Below, one piece after another: positions 1 through 4,071 of a stretch of DNA of 6,367 nucleotides. This DNA is from Ilumatobacteraceae bacterium (GTDB taxonomy: Bacteria > Actinomycetota > Acidimicrobiia > Acidimicrobiales > Ilumatobacteraceae), in the NCBI GenBank assembly GCA_007117775.1, contig SKFX01000028.1, positions 1 through 6,367 of the forward strand, read 5' to 3'. The position numbers and the translations under genes were made by a program. Numbering within the stretch: position 1 is the stretch's first letter; each line of letters starts with the position of its first letter. Under the pieces are notes generated by a model. That model did no database searches. It saw only the letters and a program-made list of their open reading frames with translations, and had not been told where the DNA came from.

Positions 1-94
1 CCCATTCCCCGAGCACGTCCCAATGCGGCGCCACCGGGCCGAGATAGACGATGCGAGCATGCGCCCGCGGGGTGTCGTCGACGAGTTCGCTCAT
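1..94 (-). CDS. Unidentified protein, N-terminal fragment (cut by window edge)
   Basis: The minus strand reads open from an ATG at 94-92 to the left edge, giving 31 codons. The peptide begins MSELVDDTPRAHARIVYLGP and continues with VAPHWDVLGEW. A hydrophilic start of about 13 residues is followed by a probable beta strand (RIVYL) and a Gly-Pro turn. This is too little to assign a family, and I do not recognise it. The start is supported by a leaderless-type -10 hexamer, TAGGCT at 107-102, ending 7 bases before the ATG, and by near identity of this upstream stretch to the one before the MoxR gene start in the same window. No good Shine-Dalgarno sequence is seen. The gene is transcribed away from the plus-strand whiB gene, so 95-511 is a divergent intergenic region. 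Reality as a gene is moderately sure; function is unknown. Confidence 0.6.
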   Translation of the reverse strand, partial: MSELVDDTPRAHARIVYLGPVAPHWDVLGEW

Positions 95-101
95 GGCCAC
101 G

Positions 102-107
102 AGCCTA
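102..107 (-). promoter_or_regulatory. Candidate leaderless -10 element for the left-edge gene
   Basis: Read on the minus strand the hexamer is TAGGCT, matching the actinobacterial -10 pattern TAnnnT, with 7 bases to the ATG at 94-92. That spacing puts the transcription start at or next to the A of the ATG. No convincing -35 box is visible. The stretch GTAGGCTCGTGGCCATG closely resembles GTAGGTTCGTGCCATG before the MoxR gene. Confidence 0.5.
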
Positions 108-167
108 CCCGTGTGCGCAGCGGCCCACTCGAGACGAACGCGATGCGATGCCGTGCGGGCTGATCCC

Positions 168-189
168 AACAGATGACGAACAGATGACG
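168..189. repeat. 11-base tandem repeat, two copies
   Basis: The unit AACAGATGACG occurs perfectly at 168-178 and 179-189. The period is close to one turn of B-DNA, so two copies would present identical faces of the helix to a bound protein. The repeat sits between the divergent left-edge gene and the plus-strand whiB gene. It may be a tandem operator or a neutral slippage duplication; the sequence alone does not decide. Confidence 0.7.
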
Positions 190-348
190 ACAATCGTCAC
201 CCGGGCCGGAACGGTTCCAGGACCGCCGGACGAGGCCAGCCCGACGGCTCGACCAGCAGCGAAAAGCAGATGAACATTGATGTTCGCGACACGATTGGGC
301 CTCCATCGCCGACGGTGAGCGCGCCTGATCGTTCGGAGCATTCGACGT

Positions 349-378
349 TTGATAGGGCGAGTATGTTACATTTACGTT
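349..378 (+). promoter_or_regulatory. Candidate promoter of the plus-strand whiB gene
   Basis: TTGATA at 349-354 differs from the -35 consensus at one position. An 18-base spacer leads to TACGTT at 373-378, which fits the loose TAnnnT pattern. An alternative -10 is TATGTT at 362-367, with a poorer -35 partner. The patch is visibly AT-richer than its surroundings, and the near-palindrome ATGTTACAT lies at 363-371. Use of this promoter would give a leader of roughly 125 bases before the preferred start at 512. The hexamers were picked by eye and remain tentative. Confidence 0.35.
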
Positions 379-414
379 ACGCGTCGCTCGGCGCCTCCAG
401 CCCATAAGACGCAC

Positions 415-449
415 TGAGGTCAAGCGATGAGGTCAAGCGATGAGATCAA
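415..449. repeat. 13-base tandem repeat, two perfect copies plus a degenerate third
   Basis: The unit TGAGGTCAAGCGA occurs at 415-427 and 428-440, and a degenerate third copy begins TGAGATCAA at 441-449. It lies in the presumed whiB leader and covers two of the candidate upstream ATGs (427 and 440). The 440 start may therefore be a by-product of the duplication rather than a true initiation site. It could be an operator, an RNA-binding site or a slippage product. Confidence 0.7.
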
Positions 450-500
450 TGCTCGAGATCATGGGAACCAAATCGCACCCACCGACGTCAATGCCAGTCG

Positions 501-505
501 AGGAG
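501..505 (+). promoter_or_regulatory. Shine-Dalgarno sequence that fixes the whiB start at 512
   Basis: AGGAG at 501-505 lies 6 bases before the ATG at 512, an ideal arrangement. None of the in-frame upstream ATGs at 440, 449, 461 or 491 has a comparable site. This is the reason for choosing the 115-residue form over the 139-residue form. Confidence 0.7.
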
Positions 506-511
506 AACGAG

Positions 512-859
512 ATGAACTACAACCCCCAACACGACACAGCCCGGACCGCCACTGGCCATGACTCCGAAGATCAGAGCGATCAGCCGGTCAGCACCATGGC
601 CTCTGATCCCGAGAGCCCGACCGGCTGGATGGGCGAGGGCAACTGCCGGCTGTATCCGCCGGCAACGTTCTTCCCAAGTGATGGCGTCGGGGTGGATCGC
701 GCCCGAAAGATCTGCAAGGGCTGCCCGGTCATCGACACCTGTCTGGAGTACGCCCTCACCGAACGCATCGAGCATGGTGTGTGGGGTGGATGCAGCGAGC
801 GCGAGCGCCGACGCATCTTGAAGCGTCGCCGCCTCGAAGCGGCTGCGGTCAGCGACTGA
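512..859 (+). CDS. WhiB-family iron-sulfur transcriptional regulator (extra Cys after the GVWGG turn)
   Basis: A 115-residue WhiB-like (Wbl) protein. The family binds a [4Fe-4S] cluster through four cysteines, commonly senses redox state or nitric oxide, and usually acts with the primary sigma factor at promoters. Visible features, numbered from the start at 512: a hydrophilic N-terminal tail of about 35 residues; Cys45, Cys68, Cys71 and Cys77 spaced C-X22-C-X2-C-X5-C; the GVWGG turn at 89-93; and a basic C-terminal helix (SERERRRILKRRR, 95-107) that would contact DNA. Residue 94, directly after GVWGG, is a fifth Cys, where many Wbl proteins have Leu, Thr or Met. An in-frame ATG at 440 would add 24 residues, but AGGAG before 512 favours the shorter form. 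It is convergent with the next whiB gene, 6 bases apart. Family membership is secure; I cannot assign a named subgroup. Confidence 0.93.
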   Translation: MNYNPQHDTARTATGHDSEDQSDQPVSTMASDPESPTGWMGEGNCRLYPPATFFPSDGVGVDRARKICKGCPVIDTCLEYALTERIEHGVWGGCSERERRRILKRRRLEAAAVSD

Positions 860-865
860 ACCGGC

Positions 866-1159
866 TCAGGCGCCGAGCGTCTCTCGAGCCGCCTGAACGC
901 GTTGGCGGCGGATACGACGCCGTTCGCGTTCTGACAGCCCGCCCCAGATGCCGAACTTCTCGCCGTTCTGCAATGCGAACTCGAGGCATTCGAGCCGCAC
1001 GGTGCATCCCCGACAGACCTCTTTGGCCTCACGGGTGGAAGCACCCCGCTCGGGGAAGAACAGATCTGGATCCACTCCGAGGCAGTTGGCCTGATCCTGC
1101 CAGTTCTCATCGAGCACATGCTCGATGAGTGCCTGGTCATGCGTGCTGGTCTCGTTCAT
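866..1159 (-). CDS. whiB2: WhiB/WhiB2 (WhmD)-like iron-sulfur transcriptional regulator
   Basis: A 97-residue WhiB-family protein with Cys26, Cys49, Cys52 and Cys58 spaced C-X22-C-X2-C-X5-C, the GIWGG turn at 70-74, and a basic C-terminal helix (SERERRRIRRQR, 76-87). The stretches DPDLFFPERGASTREAKEVC and FGIWGGLSERERRR closely match what I recall of Streptomyces WhiB and mycobacterial WhiB2/WhmD, which control sporulation septation and cell division respectively. The symbol rests on that remembered resemblance, not a search. Length is typical. The ATG at 1159-1157 is preceded by AGAGG (1169-1165) with 5 intervening bases, so this mRNA has a leader, unlike the leaderless-type genes nearby. 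The gene shares strand with the VWA gene upstream but is separated from it by 214 bases containing a strong hairpin and a candidate promoter, so independent transcription is likely. Confidence 0.9.
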   Translation of the reverse strand: MNETSTHDQALIEHVLDENWQDQANCLGVDPDLFFPERGASTREAKEVCRGCTVRLECLEFALQNGEKFGIWGGLSERERRRIRRQRVQAARETLGA

Positions 1160-1233
1160 TCCTGCCTCTATTCGGATCGCGGTTCGCGGTGATCGGGTGT
1201 GGTCGTTCTCGTGAGGTTGTCATGGAAATCGTG

Positions 1234-1249
1234 GGCTCCGGGCGGAGCC
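1234..1249 (-). promoter_or_regulatory. GC-rich hairpin in the whiB2 upstream region
   Basis: GGCTCC (1234-1239) and GGAGCC (1244-1249) are perfect inverted arms around a 4-base loop. The loop ends G and C could add a seventh pair. On the minus strand it lies 125 bases beyond the VWA stop and 75 bases before the whiB2 start. It could be a leader structure of whiB2 or a U-poor terminator of VWA transcripts; only a short TTT follows within 8 bases on the minus strand. Existence of the hairpin is certain, its role is not. Confidence 0.45.
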
Positions 1250-1268
1250 GCCGCACGCACGACGTCCC

Positions 1269-1293
1269 TGTAATTTCACCAGTGTAATTCTGG
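1269..1293 (-). promoter_or_regulatory. Candidate whiB2 promoter/operator: AATTACA direct repeats and CCAG-N7-CTGG
   Basis: This AT-richer patch has two copies of TGTAATT (1269-1275 and 1283-1289; AATTACA on the minus strand) with a 14-base period, and the inverted repeat CCAG (1279-1282)...CTGG (1290-1293). On the minus strand TACACT (1286-1281) fits the TAnnnT -10 pattern and lies inside the inverted repeat, so a dimeric regulator there could block RNA polymerase. The start site would then be near 1274, giving a leader of about 115 bases that includes the hairpin at 1234-1249. No strong -35 is seen. The repeats are directly visible; the promoter assignment is inference. Confidence 0.35.
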
Positions 1294-1373
1294 CATACCA
1301 CACCATCCCAATGCAAGGGCGGATTGTCCAGATCCCTGAGCAGGGGTGATATGACAATCAGTGCGGGCCCAGC

Positions 1374-3377
1374 TCAGCCAGCTCGACGGAACGCTTGTCG
1401 ACGCTGCTCGAGGAAGTCCACGAGGACGTAATCACCGAGATTGTCGGGCGATGTGAAGAACGCCCGCCCACGATTGATCGTGGTCAACTGCTCGATGAAA
1501 TGGCGCAGGCCTGAGTCCGGCTCCAGCATGAAGGTGTTGATGCGGATGCCCTCAGCGGTGCAGCGCATCACCTCGCGCAAGGTGGACTCGACGGTCTCTC
1601 GCACCGGTGGGTAGTTGAAGTAGACATCACCCGATGGGGTCAGATGCGCTGTCGGTTCCCCGTCGGTGATCATGATGATCTGACGGGTGCCGGTCTGGCG
1701 GGCGAGGAGCTGGCGCGCCAACATGAACCCGTGTTGCATGTTGGTGCCATAGACGAAGTCCCAGGAGACCTCGGGCAGCTGCGCTGCGGTCAGGACACGG
1801 GCGGTCTCTGAGAACCCGACCATGCCGAGGTAGTCGCGCGGATACTGCGAGGTGATGAGCGAGTGCAGTGCCATGGCCACCTTCTTGGCCGGCAGGAAGT
1901 TGTCACGCATCGGCATCGACAGCGACAGATCCAGCATCAGCACCGTCGAGGTACGCGTCAAATGTTCGGTGCGTTCGATCTCGAAATCATCGGGATCGAG
2001 CTGTACCGGCGTCCCCGGCCCGTGACGGCCGATCGCATTGCGGATCGTTCGCTGCAGATCCAGCTGGAACGGATCACCGTATTCATAGGCCTTGGTATCG
2101 AAGGTGCGCTCATGGCCGTAGCCGAGGCGTGTCGTGGGATGCTGGCCGACGGCATCTTTGGACAATCTGGCGAACAGGTCCCGCAGCGCATTGGACCCGA
2201 TCGCCCGCAGGCCCTTCGGGGTCAGTTCCAGACGCCCCTCAACCTGATCGATGAGACCGGCGTCTCGAAGCATCTCGGTCAACTCCGCCAGGCGCTCCAG
2301 CGATCGGGCGGTGTCGTCGCCGAGCAGGTCGCGCACACGATCCAGATCGGCTTCGGCGAGCGCCGCAGGACTGCTGGCATTGCGGAGCAGATGCTCGAGC
2401 TCGTCGAGAGCACCCATCTCGGCCATCTCCCCCATCGCGTCTGCGAGACCGAGTGGATCCGACCCCTGATAGTCATAGGACTGGTCCCACCCCATCTGCG
2501 GGAACATCTCTTGGAGATGTGCCCCGAGCTGGTCCATCTGCCAACGAAGATCCATATCGTCGAGCAACTGGTCCGACAGCTGCTGGAGCTGAGCGCGCTG
2601 TTCAGGAGTCATCGAGTTCAACATCGCCTGCATCGCCGCCATCTGACGCGCCATCTGCTCGAGCAGCTCATCGAGGGTGGCGGGGCCTTCGGGGAAGAAG
2701 TCGCCGAACTCGGCCATGAAGTCATCGAACCCTGGATCTTCACCGCGCGACCGGCGATCGAGCATTTCATTGAGCGCAGCCATCATGTCCTTGGTCCGGC
2801 TGAGATCAGCCGCCGTCATCTGCGACATGGCCTCGCTCATCTGGGAGAACATCTGGTTGGTCAGCTGGTCGCGCAGACGATCCAGCATCTGCTCGAGCCG
2901 CCGGGCAGCCTCGGCGGATTCGAAGTCATGGGATTGCAGACCGGCCACCTTGCCGGCCAAGTCGTGGGGCAGCAGATCGAGATGCAGATTGCGCTCGGTC
3001 CCACTCTGGCGCGCGGCTGTGGCACGCCGCTCATCACCGCTCGCCTCGGCGGCATTGATCGCGTTGTCGATGGCGTGGCGTTCCTCATCGATGATGTCCT
3101 CGAGTTCGCGCGCGACCTCGGAGTACACACCGCCGAGGTCGAACCGATCGAGGCGCTCCTGGCGCTCGGCGCGCAGCCGCTCCATGATCTCGCGAAGACC
3201 TGCGATGCGTTCACCATCACGATCCGCCAGGCCCTGTTGCATCATCTTGCGCAGCGCCGCATTCACATCGCCGTGGTAGAGCAGCTCGTCGGTCAGCTCT
3301 TCGAAGACCACCCCGGCATCGAGGTCGAAGCCCCGCTGGGTACCGTCCCAACGGCTGTAGGTGAAGCGGGGCGCCAT
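1374..3377 (-). CDS. VWA-domain protein with a complete MIDAS, partner of a MoxR-like ATPase (Rv0959-like)
   Basis: A 667-residue soluble protein with no signal peptide or membrane segment. The N-terminal third (about 1-130) is charged and helical. The middle (about 155-335) is rich in Met, Gln, Leu and Glu with heptad-like spacing, suggesting long helices or coiled coil. Residues 340-400 look like a small helical/winged segment (ELTPKGLRAIG). The C-terminal von Willebrand A domain (about 476-655) has a complete metal-ion-dependent adhesion site: DLSLS (Asp483, Ser485, Ser487), Thr545 in YGTNMQHG, and Asp572 in ITDGEPTAH. Length and overall layout match mycobacterial Rv0959 (about 670 residues), whose gene adjoins the MoxR/Mg-chelatase-like Rv0958. 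Known MoxR/VWA pairs couple ATP hydrolysis to remodelling of a target, often for metal or cofactor insertion; the client here is unknown. The start at 3377 has a leaderless-type -10 six bases upstream and no Shine-Dalgarno sequence. Confidence 0.9.
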   Translation of the reverse strand: MAPRFTYSRWDGTQRGFDLDAGVVFEELTDELLYHGDVNAALRKMMQQGLADRDGERIAGLREIMERLRAERQERLDRFDLGGVYSEVARELEDIIDEERHAIDNAINAAEASGDERRATAARQSGTERNLHLDLLPHDLAGKVAGLQSHDFESAEAARRLEQMLDRLRDQLTNQMFSQMSEAMSQMTAADLSRTKDMMAALNEMLDRRSRGEDPGFDDFMAEFGDFFPEGPATLDELLEQMARQMAAMQAMLNSMTPEQRAQLQQLSDQLLDDMDLRWQMDQLGAHLQEMFPQMGWDQSYDYQGSDPLGLADAMGEMAEMGALDELEHLLRNASSPAALAEADLDRVRDLLGDDTARSLERLAELTEMLRDAGLIDQVEGRLELTPKGLRAIGSNALRDLFARLSKDAVGQHPTTRLGYGHERTFDTKAYEYGDPFQLDLQRTIRNAIGRHGPGTPVQLDPDDFEIERTEHLTRTSTVLMLDLSLSMPMRDNFLPAKKVAMALHSLITSQYPRDYLGMVGFSETARVLTAAQLPEVSWDFVYGTNMQHGFMLARQLLARQTGTRQIIMITDGEPTAHLTPSGDVYFNYPPVRETVESTLREVMRCTAEGIRINTFMLEPDSGLRHFIEQLTTINRGRAFFTSPDNLGDYVLVDFLEQRRQAFRRAG

Positions 3378-3383
3378 AGCGGA

Positions 3384-3389
3384 ACGCTA
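3384..3389 (-). promoter_or_regulatory. Candidate leaderless -10 element of the VWA gene
   Basis: Read on the minus strand the hexamer is TAGCGT, fitting TAnnnT, with exactly 6 bases to the ATG at 3377-3375. This would start the transcript at the A of the start codon. It lies in a 62-base divergent region that also carries the cyclase promoter, with the two -10 elements about 38 bases apart, so the two polymerases would compete for space. No clear -35 is seen. Confidence 0.5.
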
Positions 3390-3427
3390 CCGCGACCTGA
3401 TGCTGGGCGCATGGCCGGGCGGTCCCA

Positions 3428-3433
3428 TAGACT
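3428..3433 (+). promoter_or_regulatory. Candidate leaderless -10 element of the cyclase gene
   Basis: TAGACT matches TAnnnT and ends exactly 6 bases before the ATG at 3440, the arrangement expected of a leaderless mRNA. The six intervening bases (GGGCCC) contain no AGGAGG-like site. No good -35 box is seen 16-18 bases upstream. Confidence 0.55.
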
Positions 3434-3439
3434 GGGCCC

Positions 3440-3988
3440 ATGCGAGTTCCCCGAACGTTCGTGTTTCTGGACCTGTCGGGGTTCACCAATTACACCGCGG
3501 CGTTCGGCGACGATGCCTCAGCACGAGTGCTGGGGGCGTTCCGCTCCATTGTTCGAGAGGTGGCGTCGGCACGTGGTGTTCGGATCGCGAAATGGCTCGG
3601 TGACGGCTGTATGGCGGTGTCGGTGGATCAGAACAACGCCATCAGCTTCGCCCTCGAGCTCGAACAGCGTGAATTCGCGGTCTGCGCGCCGCTCAAGCTC
3701 CGCACCGGCATCGCCACCGGCGAGGCCTTGTTATTCGAGGGCGACGACTACGTCGGGTCCGCCGTCAACATGGCGGCGCGCCTGTGTGATCACGCCGAGG
3801 ACCGCGACGTGCTGATGCCGGCGATGCATCTCGACACGCTGCCCGAGGGGATCACGGCGACGCCGCGCGGCGAGGTCGAACTCCGTGGCTTCCCGGGACC
3901 GATCGAGGTCGTCAGCTTGAGTGGAACCCCCGCGCAGACCGGTCCCCATGACACCGGCGAGTTGTGGACGCGCAGTCCCTTCATCTGA
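3440..3988 (+). CDS. Single-domain class III adenylate cyclase
   Basis: A 182-residue cytosolic protein made almost entirely of one class III nucleotidyl cyclase domain; it would convert ATP to cAMP as a homodimer. All key positions are visible: metal-binding Asp11 (FLDLSGFT) and Asp55 (KWLGDG); purine-selecting Lys51 and Asp103, the pair typical of adenylate rather than guanylate cyclases; and transition-state Asn110 and Arg114 in DYVGSAVNMAARL. Spacings Lys to Asp of 4 and Asp to Asn of 7 agree with family members as I recall them. There is no membrane segment, HAMP, GAF, PAS or other recognisable sensor domain; about 20 C-terminal residues (163-182) look unstructured. Regulation must therefore come from expression, a partner or a small ligand. 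The gene lies on the opposite strand between the VWA and MoxR genes, sharing a 62-base divergent promoter region with the VWA gene and converging on the MoxR gene. Confidence 0.92.
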   Translation: MRVPRTFVFLDLSGFTNYTAAFGDDASARVLGAFRSIVREVASARGVRIAKWLGDGCMAVSVDQNNAISFALELEQREFAVCAPLKLRTGIATGEALLFEGDDYVGSAVNMAARLCDHAEDRDVLMPAMHLDTLPEGITATPRGEVELRGFPGPIEVVSLSGTPAQTGPHDTGELWTRSPFI

Positions 3989-4023
3989 GCGACGCCACCC
4001 ACGATCTGAGGCATTGGACCTGC

Positions 4024-4070
4024 TGGCTCAACCCGGCGAGCCATCCCGTTGACCAGATCGCTGTGAGCGA
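4024..4070. terminator. Two inverted repeats between convergent genes, possible bidirectional terminator
   Basis: In the 83 bases between the cyclase and MoxR stop codons, TGGCTC (4024-4029) pairs with GAGCCA (4038-4043) around 8 bases, and TCGCT (4058-4062) pairs with AGCGA (4066-4070) around 3 bases. Both stems are perfect but short. Neither is followed by a T-run on either strand, so they are not classical intrinsic terminators, although actinobacterial terminators often lack the T-run. Their position between convergent genes is the main support. Confidence 0.3.
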
Positions 4071-4071
4071 C

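Larger units (their letters stand above)
95..511. other. Gene-free divergent intergenic region with repeats and a candidate promoter
   Basis: About 417 bases separate the left-edge gene from the preferred start of the plus-strand whiB gene. The minus-strand open frames here encode Arg/Ser/Cys-rich sequence with no recognisable domain and are probably chance frames. The region contains the -10 element of the left-edge gene, an 11-base tandem repeat (168-189), a candidate plus-strand promoter (349-378) in a locally AT-richer patch with three TTAC motifs (366-380), and a 13-base tandem repeat (415-449). Several upstream ATGs (427, 440, 449, 461, 491) lie in the presumed whiB leader. The one at 427 opens a 44-codon frame ending at 561, in a different frame from whiB and without a clear ribosome binding site. 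Confidence 0.55.

Noticed and set aside
91..423. Minus-strand open frames of 110 and 78 codons in the region before the plus-strand whiB gene
   Set aside because: Their Arg/Ser/Cys-rich composition, lack of domain and lack of start signals fit chance frames. They also cover the repeats and candidate promoter, and the longer one ends over the start of the better supported left-edge gene.
580..1140. Minus-strand open frame of 186 codons overlapping both whiB genes
   Set aside because: It is out of frame with two unmistakable WhiB domains and encodes Arg/Ser-rich low-complexity sequence.
1334..1345. CCCTGAGCAGGG hairpin just after the VWA stop, considered as its terminator
   Set aside because: The usable stem is 4-5 bp with a very small loop, and no T-run follows on the minus strand. 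This is too weak to call.
1863..3815. A 650-codon plus-strand open frame opposite the VWA gene and running into the cyclase gene in another frame
   Set aside because: It encodes His/Arg/Leu/Gln-rich sequence with no domain. It is the mirror of strong GC codon bias in the VWA gene, whose product has a full MIDAS, and it conflicts with the well-supported cyclase frame.
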